Of a stretch of 64,000 bases of DNA, positions 42,137-51,299 are shown in pieces; position 1 is the stretch's first letter; each line of letters starts with the position of its first letter. The position numbers were made by a program, and so were the translations under genes. The stretch spans positions 310,001 through 374,000 of the forward strand of contig NZ_JAEQMU010000006.1 of the NCBI RefSeq assembly GCF_017908035.1, written 5' to 3'. The notes below the pieces were generated by a model. It worked only from the letters and a program-made list of their open reading frames with translations. It was not told the DNA's origin and ran no database searches. The stretch is from Sphingobacterium tabacisoli. Its GTDB lineage: Bacteria > Bacteroidota > Bacteroidia > Sphingobacteriales > Sphingobacteriaceae.

Positions 42137-44071
42137 TTAGATTACGATTTTCAATTTCTCGGTTGCCGGAGGAAAGCAAATCTGCGAGTCACAGCACTGA
42201 TAAGACAGTTCAATCTCGATTGCTCCACTTCCGCTTCCTTCTATTTCCTGTATAAACACTATTTCATTCTCATAGATGGTTGTTCCCTTGTTATTAAAAT
42301 ACTTAAAAGAGGGGAGCCGTAGCTCTCCCTTCTTTGTATAACTACCCGATACCTTCACATCTACTTCTGTCTGTACATAAGGATCCTGATCCGACACGAA
42401 TGCATAAATATGGTATCCAGGGTGAATTTTCACCTTAACAACGACTTCCTTTTTACTGGGAGAGAGCTCGACAACACCTACGGCGGCATTTACAGCCCTA
42501 TCATGATCGGTATCTCCAACCACCACTTTGTCGTAAGAAACGTCTTTCTTCTCTTCCTTTGCTTTATAATTATTAGCTGGCTCTGTTTTATCCTGTGTAT
42601 CTACCATAAAGTAAAAACCGCCAGTCTGCGTAAAGAAGATTTTTGTCTTATTCTTCTCATACCAATTACGCCAGTCTTTTGAAGAATCAAACCGCAACAG
42701 CGTATAGCGCTCAAGAATACGTTTAGCTTTGTCAACGGCCATCCCTTTCTCCAGCATTGTTATACATTGCGCCAACAGCCGTGGATCGGTATTAGGAATA
42801 CCAAGACTCTTGACATCTTCATCAACAGTAATCTTGTAAGAGGCATCTTCAGAATAAAAGAAGTCCAAATTTTCGTCATAGTACTTCGCATAGGCCTCGG
42901 AATCTGTACCGAACCGTCCGAAAAGATCCGTCTGATGTTTTTTCAGAAAATCCTCAAAACTCATTTTGGGTTGCACAGTGTAGCTTAGATAGCGTTTATC
43001 CTCCGCCGTTACCTCTTGACCGCTGGCCTGTTTCGCTTCTGCTTTAGCTTTTTCTGCCAACATTCTCTGATCAAAGTCTTCGTTCATCTTAACAGATCCT
43101 TCATAAGCTTCTCGGCTAGCATAATATTTCTTTTCCTTGATATACTCTTTGGTGGCCCGTCTGTCCAGGTATTTCCGTGCGATAACGTGCTTGCCTTTGA
43201 ACGTAGCAATATAGGCCACGGCATTCGCTAATACCACCTGCGCTTCTTGGGTTAGATATTCAGGAGATGCGGCAAACCCCCAGTGAAAGAAATTACCATG
43301 TCGTCCGATTGCTACTGCATCCAAGGTCTTAGCACATACGCCACTAGAAATAGATTCGGCCTCTGGCGAATCCTCAAATCCCCAAGGACGTGCTACCATA
43401 CCAATACGAAATCCCTTATCTGTCACATATCCTTTGGTTTGGACACGCCACATGTTCAGCTCTTTTGGTGTAGTTTTACCTAAAAAGTACTCATAATGAA
43501 ACGCGTCCTCTGGCGTAGGCAACTTCTCTTCGGTTATTTTAACCTTAAAAGGTCCTTTAAAAATAGCGTGCTCTTTACGATAATGATGTGCATGCGCATC
43601 CAGACAAAGACAATACCAGTCCATTTTAAGCCCTATCGAACGCCCCATTTTTTCGCCCATCTCGCCAATGAACAGCATTGGGCTATCAAAATCCTCGGTC
43701 AGATAAGCTGCGGGAATATACTTTGTGACATTACCAGCGTCGTCCTTTATGACTTGACGGCTAGCAATAGGCTGGGGCGTACCATCCATCACTGTGACAT
43801 CGTACTGCCGGGACAACTCCTGCGTATAATCTCCAGCATCAATGATATGCACATCTGTAAAATAGCGTTTCAACATCGTCTCGAAACTAGCTTTACGTCT
43901 TTGAACATCTTTATCCCGGTCAGCATCATTTGCAAATGCATCCTTCTCCCAATTGGCTGATCCGCCAACATATAATACGCGAAGGGAAAGGGGCGCTCCC
44001 CCTTTCTGCGCGAACGACAGCAGACTACATTGTAGTATGACAATAAGAACTATCCACTTTCTAATATTCAT
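42137..44071 (-). CDS. Multidomain protein: ThuA/GATase-like N terminus, DsbD-alpha-like C terminus
   Basis: I use the ATG at 44071, giving a signal peptide (KWIVLIVILQCSLLSFAQ) and ending the overlap with susD; 644 residues. The N-terminal half (about residues 25-300) begins SLRVLYVGGSANWEKD and resembles ThuA-like or glutamine-amidotransferase-like folds with a parallel sheet (VTVMDGTPQPI, MLFIGEMGEKMG, RIGMVARPWGFE). A Lys/Glu-rich coiled coil and a helical middle domain follow (about 320-500). The C-terminal part (about 540-644) is an Ig-like DsbD-alpha domain with the redox pair CCDSQICFPP. A TlpA-like thioredoxin gene follows after 7 bp. I know no such fusion well; the substrate and partner are unknown. 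Confidence 0.6.
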   Translation of the reverse strand: MNIRKWIVLIVILQCSLLSFAQKGGAPLSLRVLYVGGSANWEKDAFANDADRDKDVQRRKASFETMLKRYFTDVHIIDAGDYTQELSRQYDVTVMDGTPQPIASRQVIKDDAGNVTKYIPAAYLTEDFDSPMLFIGEMGEKMGRSIGLKMDWYCLCLDAHAHHYRKEHAIFKGPFKVKITEEKLPTPEDAFHYEYFLGKTTPKELNMWRVQTKGYVTDKGFRIGMVARPWGFEDSPEAESISSGVCAKTLDAVAIGRHGNFFHWGFAASPEYLTQEAQVVLANAVAYIATFKGKHVIARKYLDRRATKEYIKEKKYYASREAYEGSVKMNEDFDQRMLAEKAKAEAKQASGQEVTAEDKRYLSYTVQPKMSFEDFLKKHQTDLFGRFGTDSEAYAKYYDENLDFFYSEDASYKITVDEDVKSLGIPNTDPRLLAQCITMLEKGMAVDKAKRILERYTLLRFDSSKDWRNWYEKNKTKIFFTQTGGFYFMVDTQDKTEPANNYKAKEEKKDVSYDKVVVGDTDHDRAVNAAVGVVELSPSKKEVVVKVKIHPGYHIYAFVSDQDPYVQTEVDVKVSGSYTKKGELRLPSFKYFNNKGTTIYENEIVFIQEIEGSGSGAIEIELSYQCCDSQICFPPATEKLKIVI

Positions 44072-44084
44072 GAGAAATGATCTT

Positions 44085-45548
44085 TTAATACTTATTCTGT
44101 TCAATCTGCCCCTGACTTGCATCTAGCTCTACACCGTTGATAGGTGCCGCATAACGCTTTTTGTCCAACGTGTAAGTCACCGGCTTGTTTACATCCACCC
44201 CTGTAGCTGACACTTCAAAAAAGTCACGTTTGACGACAACATCATCACCAGGATAATCATTTACACTAAAACGGCGAATATCATTCCAACGCATGGCAAA
44301 TGGAAGCTCACGACGCCTCTCCGCCAGCACTTTTTTGATAGCATCATCCTTATCCGATGCCGTCAAAGCGACATAAGTAGACATACGCTTTTGGCGCAAT
44401 GTATTGATTGCAGCCATAGCCTCGTTCACTTCGCCCTTACGCGCGTGCACCTCCGCCTTGTTCAGCAGCACTTCAGCAACCGACGGTCCCGACGGGATAT
44501 AACGTCCATCGCTAAATACGGTATAGCGATAGGTGGCAGGTGTTACGACAGAGAAACGCCGTCCTCCGTTTTCAATCATAAAATGCTTATATCGTAGGTC
44601 ATTCGCCTTATCGTAAAGCGCAATCAGCTCTGTACTAGGCAAAAACCATTGGTTTCCTGTATATTGATACCGCGTATAATAGAATTCTTTCCAATACAGG
44701 AACTGAGACGCTACCCAATCATTCAATTCTGTAAAATTTAAAACCGCACTAGGGTTCGTGTAAGAGACGGACTTTCCTACTGCAATAGTCTTATAGTCAA
44801 CCAATCCCGCCCGTGTCGATTGCAGTGCAAGGTTGGACTGAATTAAGCTGTTTTCGTTATCACCAATCATCAGGTAGTAACGGCTCATAAATGCGGCTAT
44901 GGCTTTTTGACTGACACGCCACAAGCGGCGAGGATCCACATCATCTTCGGCTACCGCCTTTGCCGCTTCAATATCAGCAAGAATAAAATCATAGGTTTCT
45001 TTTAGTGTCGTCCGCTTCAAAGACTCTTCATAATCGACGGTCTTTTTCAAAGGTAGCCCAGGCTCGTCCATATTTTCAGACGAGTAGGGAGCACAGTAGG
45101 TATTGACCAAAATCCAATTGGACATCGCCCGGATGAAGTGTGCATCAGCTTTAACCCTCCTTCTTACCACTTCACTTCCTGACACCTTATCTATATTCTT
45201 CAAGATAACATTAGCGGTGAATATTTTCTTAAACTCACCGGACCACAAACCGTCCGTAGCTACGTTTTCAACCCCGGTTGTCTGGAACGTGTAATACTGC
45301 AGATTATCCACTGTAAAAGCGGTTGGATTTTTTTTATATAACTCTGCAGAAATTTCGGTATCGTCGGTCGAGTAGGTGGCTGTTATACTTGCTTCATAAG
45401 CAAAGGCCGTCGCATTGTCTACCAATGCTTCCAACTGCTCTACGGTCTTAATATCTTGCTGTTTTTGAGGCTCTTCAGACAAATAATCCTTACAACCCAC
45501 AAACAGAAATACCCCGCTCATCAAACTTATTTTTAGTATCGTATTCAT
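44085..45548 (-). CDS. SusD/RagB-family nutrient-binding lipoprotein
   Basis: Start at 45548 (487 residues), with lipobox FLFVGC, so surface-lipidated. It has a SusD layout: N-terminal TPR-like helices (KADAHFIRAMSNWILVNTYCAPYS is the hallmark block), a loop-rich middle and C-terminal helices with VAEVLLNKAEVHARKGEVNEAMAAINTLRQKR and VLAERRRELPFAMRWNDIRRF. SusD forms a lid on the SusC transporter, which is encoded just upstream with a gap of 11 bp. The ligand cannot be told from sequence; no glycosidase or protease gene is in the operon, so a glycan substrate is not supported. Confidence 0.94.
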   Translation of the reverse strand: MNTILKISLMSGVFLFVGCKDYLSEEPQKQQDIKTVEQLEALVDNATAFAYEASITATYSTDDTEISAELYKKNPTAFTVDNLQYYTFQTTGVENVATDGLWSGEFKKIFTANVILKNIDKVSGSEVVRRRVKADAHFIRAMSNWILVNTYCAPYSSENMDEPGLPLKKTVDYEESLKRTTLKETYDFILADIEAAKAVAEDDVDPRRLWRVSQKAIAAFMSRYYLMIGDNENSLIQSNLALQSTRAGLVDYKTIAVGKSVSYTNPSAVLNFTELNDWVASQFLYWKEFYYTRYQYTGNQWFLPSTELIALYDKANDLRYKHFMIENGGRRFSVVTPATYRYTVFSDGRYIPSGPSVAEVLLNKAEVHARKGEVNEAMAAINTLRQKRMSTYVALTASDKDDAIKKVLAERRRELPFAMRWNDIRRFSVNDYPGDDVVVKRDFFEVSATGVDVNKPVTYTLDKKRYAAPINGVELDASQGQIEQNKY

Positions 45549-45559
45549 ATCTCTACGCA

Positions 45560-48500
45560 TTAAAATTGAAAATTAACACCCACTGTGTAGGTCTGTACAG
45601 GTCTGTAGCTTCCTGGCAACCAATCCGGGTTATATCCTCGTGAATTTGCCTGCCAGATTAATCCTAAGTCTCGGGTCTGAAGAAATACTTTGACCTGATC
45701 CATTTTGATATTCTCGGTCCATTTGTTGGCCAAAGTATACTCAACCGTCAATTCTTTAGCCTCTAGATAGGAAGAACTTTCCACACGACTGCTCAGTGCG
45801 TTGGCATAACGATCCCACAGATACAATTTTGTCTCATTTGGCGCCGCAAACCCTGGAACATCTGGATCGCCGGCCAGTACCTCAGAGACATATTGATTGA
45901 CAAAAGTTTTCTGGTTTCCTCCCACAGTGGAAGCGTAATTGAATACCGGATTACGGTATACGCCACCAAACTTACCAACTAGCACCAACATCACATTAAA
46001 ATCACCGATACTCACATTATTGATCCAGCCTAGTGTATGTGGCGCAACGGAGGTCCCCATGTAGGATAGAAAGGGCATTCCCAATCCTCTATTATACAAA
46101 CTAACATCATTGAACGATTGCTCAGAACCATTCGGTCCAGCAACACGTGGCACCCCATTCTTCATTCCAAGATATTCAAAGGCATATACCGATCCAACAG
46201 GAACATTCTCTACAAAAGAAGGATCGGTAGGATTCTCTTCAATCATTTGGTAAACATATAACGAAGGATTATACAGCTTATCAACATTGTTCTTATTATA
46301 AGCATAGTTGAAGCTCGTGTTGTAGCGCACTAACCTCGACACCTGTAGGTCCGTTCCTAACACCACTTCGATTCCTTTATTACTGATCTCAGCATTATTA
46401 AACTTTTGGGAAGATGTACCTGTTGCCGTCGGCAAAGCTATTTTTCCTATAATTCCCGTTCCTTTTTTACGATAGAAATCGACAGACCCAAATAACCTGC
46501 TTTTGAAAAATGAAAAATCAACCCCAAAGTTCGTCGTCGTAGTCTCCTCCCAGCGCAAACTAGGATTACCATTATCCCGAATAGTTGCAGTAATAGTTCC
46601 TGTACTCGGATTCAAACTTCCACCGACATTTAATAAAGTAGCGGTAGAAGTGGAATTTTCCATATTACCGTTTTTACCGTAGGTGAGCCTTGCTTCTAAG
46701 CGGTCAATATTGGACTTCCCTGTTAAGAAATCTTCCTTCATCAGATTCCATTTACCACCTACGGACCATAATGGCGACCAGCGCAACTTGGGGTCATCCG
46801 TTATAAAATTGGAACCATCACTTCGAATACTTCCAGATAATGTATACCGCCCCTTATAGGTATAAGCCGCGTTACCATAAAAAGAAGCGAACTTATTACG
46901 GCGCCATTTAAATACTGTATTTGCACCAGGTACCGTAGCTGTATTATTTTCAAAGTTTTTAAACTGGTCTACCGAACTGCCATAACCATAAGGAGGTGTC
47001 GTAGCCTGAAGTTTATCTCCATAGTAACCATATACTGTAGGATACACTTTGCCCAAAGTCGTATACTGCGAAATCTCCATACCCGCAATAGCCGTAATAT
47101 GGTGATCAGCACCGATCACACGATCAAAATTTAGCTGGTTGCGGAATACGTAATTTTCAATATCCTCTGCTCCATTCTCTTCTAGACCATCTTCAACACT
47201 ACTAAGTCCCTTTTTGAGAATACCTCCCTTAGGGATATAGGATTTACCAACGGTCTTTGTCGCATCGTTGTATTCTGTCATTCTATTTACCAAACCACGC
47301 ACATAAAATGTACTCTCATCATAGATACGCTCTCGGTCTGTTTTAATACGTTCATATTGAAATTTAGTATCAAAGGTCAACCCTTCAATAATCCGTGCAT
47401 TAAGCCCCGTCTGTATACGGGCATTCAGTCCCTGCTCGGTAAAACTTCGACCACGAACTTCCTGCAACAGGTTGTATGACCAGTCAGCATAGGGGAATTT
47501 TTCCGAAGGAATAAGTCCAAGTTGTTCTCGATTATATACCTTCAAGTTCGTACCATAAGTCCCATCAGGATTGAGCAAAAGCTCGTAGGGCGACAACTCT
47601 TGTATTTCCTTAATATTCGTCCCCCCGTATTCCTGTTTTTTATATTGTAGATTAGCCCCTAGATTAAAAGTCAGAAAGGACGCAATCTTAAAGTCATTGT
47701 TAAAATTTAAGTTAAATCGATCGTAGCTGTTGTTCTTAAAGCTGCCTTTATTATTTTCATATAATACCGAAGCGTAAGTACGCGACCGATCGCTTCCCGA
47801 CTGCACATTCGCATTGAACTGATTGAGAAGTCCTCTCTGTAAAAGATGCTCCTTGATCTGCCCGCGATTATCGACTTTGCTTAACCGATCTAGTTCGGCG
47901 TTCATGACTTCTGTTGTTATCTGTCCGTTTTGGTTAGCATATAACAACTCCTGTGCTAACGTTAGCGATTTAGAAACATCTCCGAAGGATCCTGCATAGG
48001 GGCTCAATACCCAATTGTTTTCAAACGCTTTTCGCTCATAAGCAATATGATCTGCCGAATTAGCCTGTGTCATGACCTGATTCAGGTCAAGCATATTAGA
48101 TATTCTCGAAAAAGCACTCCCTTGCACCTTCAACCGGCTACCCAATTTCCCCTTTTTTGTCATAATAACAATCACTCCATTGGCAGCCCTCGCCCCCCAA
48201 ATTGAGGCAGCGGCAGCATCTTTCAATACAGTGACCGATTCTACATCGTTGGGATTGATATCTGAAAAATTACTACTTGCCACAGGAAACCCGTCAATCA
48301 CGACTAAAGGTTTACTATCAGCATGCAGTGTACTATTACCACGGATCAAGAAATCAACGCTCCCATCTGCGTTTTCTTTGGCTTGCATCCCTGCCACCGC
48401 TCCTTGTAGCGCGCTAGAAAGATTTGAAGTGGGTCTTTTGGACAAGACCTCCTGTCCCACCTGGCTGAAAGAGCCGGTAGCCCGCTCTTTGGACATCGTC

Positions 48501-49159
48501 TGATAACCTGTATTTACCGTTACCACCACGTCTTCTAGATCTGAAACAATAGGGCTCAGTTTTATAATCCCCATATTCTCCTTAGCTTTTAGCTCTAAAG
48601 GTTGGTATCCGAGGTAGGAAATCACCAGGGTAGCTGAACGAGATGGTGAGACAAGTGTAAACTCTCCTAAACTATTCGTGCTGGTACTCGTTTGCGTGTC
48701 TGCAATACGAACCGATGCCCCAGCAAGGCCTTCCCCTTTTTCATTTACAATGCGCCCTATAAAGCGCACCTGTTGAATAAGTGGTATCAACATCGGGGAG
48801 CTCTTCTTTTTTAATGCTATGATATTTCTATCAATACTATATTCTATCGGTATGGTTGCAAAAACAGCATCCAATGCTTGATTAATACTTGCATCCTTTA
48901 CATTTACAGAGATTGCAGGAATGCTTTTGATAAATTTGGCGTCACCAATAAAATCGTATCCGCTCTGTACACGGATTTTTCGAATGATGGTTTCCAACGA
49001 AACGTTACGCTCATTTAAATTTATTTTTTGCGCAAAGCCCTCTGCTTGGACGTTGCATAAACTTATCGTAAGGAATAAAACGATTAATTTCATGACAGCT
49101 AATATTTTATTAGGCAAATAGGGTAGCTGTTTACTCTGATTTTCAAAGTAAAAATTCAT
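45560..49159 (-). CDS. SusC/RagA TonB-dependent outer membrane transporter
   Basis: The 1199-residue protein has, in order: a signal region (MKLIVLFLTISLCNVQAEGFAQ; an N-terminal extension is common in the family), an STN domain (about residues 45-110, NVSLETIIRKIRVQSGYDFIGD), a CarboxypepD_reg-like domain (about 130-210, GRIVNEKGEGLAGASVRI), a plug domain (about 225-350, LRG-type patterns with AAAASIWGARAANGVIVIMTKKGK) and a 22-strand barrel to the C terminus (TYTVGVNFQF). The STN domain signals to FecR-type anti-sigma factors, and such a gene lies upstream (49324). It imports an unknown nutrient together with SusD. Confidence 0.96.
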   Translation of the reverse strand: MNFYFENQSKQLPYLPNKILAVMKLIVLFLTISLCNVQAEGFAQKINLNERNVSLETIIRKIRVQSGYDFIGDAKFIKSIPAISVNVKDASINQALDAVFATIPIEYSIDRNIIALKKKSSPMLIPLIQQVRFIGRIVNEKGEGLAGASVRIADTQTSTSTNSLGEFTLVSPSRSATLVISYLGYQPLELKAKENMGIIKLSPIVSDLEDVVVTVNTGYQTMSKERATGSFSQVGQEVLSKRPTSNLSSALQGAVAGMQAKENADGSVDFLIRGNSTLHADSKPLVVIDGFPVASSNFSDINPNDVESVTVLKDAAAASIWGARAANGVIVIMTKKGKLGSRLKVQGSAFSRISNMLDLNQVMTQANSADHIAYERKAFENNWVLSPYAGSFGDVSKSLTLAQELLYANQNGQITTEVMNAELDRLSKVDNRGQIKEHLLQRGLLNQFNANVQSGSDRSRTYASVLYENNKGSFKNNSYDRFNLNFNNDFKIASFLTFNLGANLQYKKQEYGGTNIKEIQELSPYELLLNPDGTYGTNLKVYNREQLGLIPSEKFPYADWSYNLLQEVRGRSFTEQGLNARIQTGLNARIIEGLTFDTKFQYERIKTDRERIYDESTFYVRGLVNRMTEYNDATKTVGKSYIPKGGILKKGLSSVEDGLEENGAEDIENYVFRNQLNFDRVIGADHHITAIAGMEISQYTTLGKVYPTVYGYYGDKLQATTPPYGYGSSVDQFKNFENNTATVPGANTVFKWRRNKFASFYGNAAYTYKGRYTLSGSIRSDGSNFITDDPKLRWSPLWSVGGKWNLMKEDFLTGKSNIDRLEARLTYGKNGNMENSTSTATLLNVGGSLNPSTGTITATIRDNGNPSLRWEETTTTNFGVDFSFFKSRLFGSVDFYRKKGTGIIGKIALPTATGTSSQKFNNAEISNKGIEVVLGTDLQVSRLVRYNTSFNYAYNKNNVDKLYNPSLYVYQMIEENPTDPSFVENVPVGSVYAFEYLGMKNGVPRVAGPNGSEQSFNDVSLYNRGLGMPFLSYMGTSVAPHTLGWINNVSIGDFNVMLVLVGKFGGVYRNPVFNYASTVGGNQKTFVNQYVSEVLAGDPDVPGFAAPNETKLYLWDRYANALSSRVESSSYLEAKELTVEYTLANKWTENIKMDQVKVFLQTRDLGLIWQANSRGYNPDWLPGSYRPVQTYTVGVNFQF

Positions 49160-49224
49160 ACATTTGAGTTAATTTGGGTTATACTAAAAAGTCAGTTAAC
49201 GTAGTCTTTATTAGGGCCTAAAAT

Positions 49225-49259
49225 ACCGGATGTGTTCGCTGCACATCCGGTTCTTTTTT
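49225..49259. terminator. Hairpin between fecR and susC
   Basis: ACCGGATGTG and CACATCCGGT pair perfectly around a 7-nt loop, with a T run on the rightward strand and only ATTTT on the leftward one. It lies between fecR and susC, so it may terminate or limit the sigma/anti-sigma transcript before susC. Confidence 0.65.
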
Positions 49260-49323
49260 CCCTAGAATCATTAGGGTGGTCTTTTCATCTTTTTATAGTT
49301 TTTATATCAATCACTAAAATCGC

Positions 49324-50460
49324 TTATCCAAAAACGGTTATCTTCTTTCCATCTATCTTAAATCGAATATTTCCAACTTTCTCTAGCGCACTAAGAACTG
49401 CAGAAATATTACGGGAACGGGATACCATACCAAGAAATGTTTTACCAGTGGGTTTTGAGGCGTAAATAACTTCTACATCATACCAGCGCTCCACTTGTTT
49501 CATTATACTCTCCAGATCGGCATCGTCAAACAAGAAATACCCCTTCTGCCATGCCAATACCGACTCCTTATCCGCTTTATTAACAGTAATACCTTTCTCT
49601 CCGGCCTGGATGATACTCTGCTGTCCGGGTCTCAATACCACATGTTCCTTCGAATACTCGGAAGAAACCTTTACGGCCCCCTCCAAGAGAGCTGTCCGTA
49701 CCGACCGTTCCTCTCCATATGCCGTGACATTGAAATGTGTCCCCAACACCTCTAAGATCTGCCCTTTGCTCTTTACCTTAAAGGGTTTCGATTTATCCGA
49801 TGCCACTTCAAAATAAGCTTCTCCCACAAGCTCTACCTCACGCTCATGTCCCAAAAACCGTTGCGGGAACCGAAGTGACGAAGCGGCGTTGAGCCACACC
49901 TTCGTCCCATCTCCCAGCACAATCTGGTATTCACCTCCATTGGGTGTAACCAATGTATTATAGCGCAAAACAGCACTCGATTCATCCGCCACAGGTTCTC
50001 CAATGACAGATCCGTCGGCATAGGTGATAGCACTGCCCTTCACCGCAACCAAATCCGCTCCCTCTTCCAACTCAACCACCGTACCATCGTCTACGGTCAA
50101 GGTTGCCTTCTTGCTTCCGGGACTAATATCCATTGCCATCACCTCTACGGTACTTTCTTCAGTCACTGGTAATCTATTCCAATACACAACCGAAAATAGA
50201 AATATAGAAGTGATCAATACAGCGGCAGCCCACCAGACCTTAACGAGTCGTCTTGAGACTACGGGAGTGCTAGTCTTCTCCCGTAATATACTTTGCAACA
50301 GCATATGCTGCGTTTCTTCGAGATTCTCGGTGCTGATCGCATTGCTCTGTTTAGACAATTCCATTAAATGCCAACTCTCCACCCAAGCCGTTTCTTCCGG
50401 AGAGCATTCTCCCCGTCTATATCGAGCTATAATATCTTCTGCGTGATGGTTTTTTGACAT
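49324..50460 (-). CDS. FecR-family anti-sigma factor
   Basis: The 378-residue protein has a cytoplasmic N-terminal part with a helix-rich region (residues about 1-70, including RYRRGECSPEETAWVESW), one membrane helix (about 72-92, AAAVLITSIFLFSVVYW), a periplasmic FecR domain (about 165-260, NTLVTPNGGEYQIVLGDGTKVWLNAASSLRFP is the family hallmark) and a C-terminal DUF4974 domain (about 310-378, YFLFDDADLESIMKQVERWYDVEV). It binds the ECF sigma factor encoded 100 bp upstream and receives the signal from the STN domain of the SusC protein encoded downstream. Confidence 0.96.
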   Translation of the reverse strand: MSKNHHAEDIIARYRRGECSPEETAWVESWHLMELSKQSNAISTENLEETQHMLLQSILREKTSTPVVSRRLVKVWWAAAVLITSIFLFSVVYWNRLPVTEESTVEVMAMDISPGSKKATLTVDDGTVVELEEGADLVAVKGSAITYADGSVIGEPVADESSAVLRYNTLVTPNGGEYQIVLGDGTKVWLNAASSLRFPQRFLGHEREVELVGEAYFEVASDKSKPFKVKSKGQILEVLGTHFNVTAYGEERSVRTALLEGAVKVSSEYSKEHVVLRPGQQSIIQAGEKGITVNKADKESVLAWQKGYFLFDDADLESIMKQVERWYDVEVIYASKPTGKTFLGMVSRSRNISAVLSALEKVGNIRFKIDGKKITVFG

Positions 50461-50560
50461 AGCAAGTTCAGCTGTTTTATATTATGTAGGTTATGAAAAG
50501 AAAAAGTAGTAGAAGAAAAGTAAAAAAAATATAACTGCGTAGAAATAGGCAGAGAATCCG

Positions 50561-51115
50561 TTAGAAAAAGAACATATTAAACTTCGAGCGTATAATTTTC
50601 AACGCATTACTGATCTGCTTTCTCACGGTATTATGAGAGATATCAAGTTGATTAGCAATCTCTTCATACGATTGATTCGCCTCCCGGCTGAGCACAAACA
50701 CCTCCCGCATCTTAGGAGGGAGATTATTGATTTCCTGTTCTATCTGTTTTCTCAACTCATTCTCCAGAATCTGATTATCCGTTACACACTCCCCTTCTTC
50801 CATAAATTGCTGCAAAGAGGCGGCATATCCGTTCCGGATTTTTTTCTTGTCTATATAATCGAAAAGCTTATAACGCACCGAGGTATAGATGTAGGCAGAA
50901 AATGACGTGTTTATTCGGAGATTTCGCTTACTCCAGATTGAAGTAAAAACTTCCTGTAGAATATCTTTCACCTCGTCTGTGTCGGGCACAATTTTACAGC
51001 CATAGATGTATAACAATGGCATATACCGTTGATAAATAACATTAAAAGCAGCCTCATCTCCTTCAGAGACAAGCCGCAACAATTCATCATCTGATAACCG
51101 TAAATATCCCTGCAT
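50561..51115 (-). CDS. ECF RNA polymerase sigma-70 factor
   Basis: The 184-residue protein has region 2 (about residues 15-85, FNVIYQRYMPLLYIYGCKIVPDTDEVKDILQEVFTSIW) and region 4 (about 125-180, LPPKMREVFVLSREANQSYEEIANQLDISHNTVRKQI), joined by a short linker. It ends KFNMFFF. It is the first gene of the leftward regulatory pair with FecR, and probably controls the susC-susD operon behind. It resembles the sigma factor at 325-930 in layout but is clearly a different gene. Confidence 0.95.
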   Translation of the reverse strand: MQGYLRLSDDELLRLVSEGDEAAFNVIYQRYMPLLYIYGCKIVPDTDEVKDILQEVFTSIWSKRNLRINTSFSAYIYTSVRYKLFDYIDKKKIRNGYAASLQQFMEEGECVTDNQILENELRKQIEQEINNLPPKMREVFVLSREANQSYEEIANQLDISHNTVRKQISNALKIIRSKFNMFFF

Positions 51116-51260
51116 AGACTAGGTTATTGGCAAAGCACAATCACTCCTTCCTGAATCAAAACAAAGCTTCACCAAAAATTGTTTTTCTTCATTGTGCCTT
51201 ACTTTATAGTAATAATCTTCCAAATACAATAAATGGAACAACAAATATAAACAACCCACA

Positions 51261-51285
51261 AAAGACTACCAAAAAAGTAGTCTTT
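51261..51285 (-). terminator. Rho-independent terminator of pgi
   Basis: AAAGACTAC and GTAGTCTTT pair around a 7-nt loop just past the stop of pgi, with T-rich DNA on the leftward strand. Confidence 0.7.
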
Positions 51286-51299
51286 ATTTTAAAAGGAGC

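Noticed and set aside
43016..43231. Antisense open frames inside the fusion protein and susC genes
   Set aside because: Long genes give many open antisense frames; none has a signal, motif or promoter.
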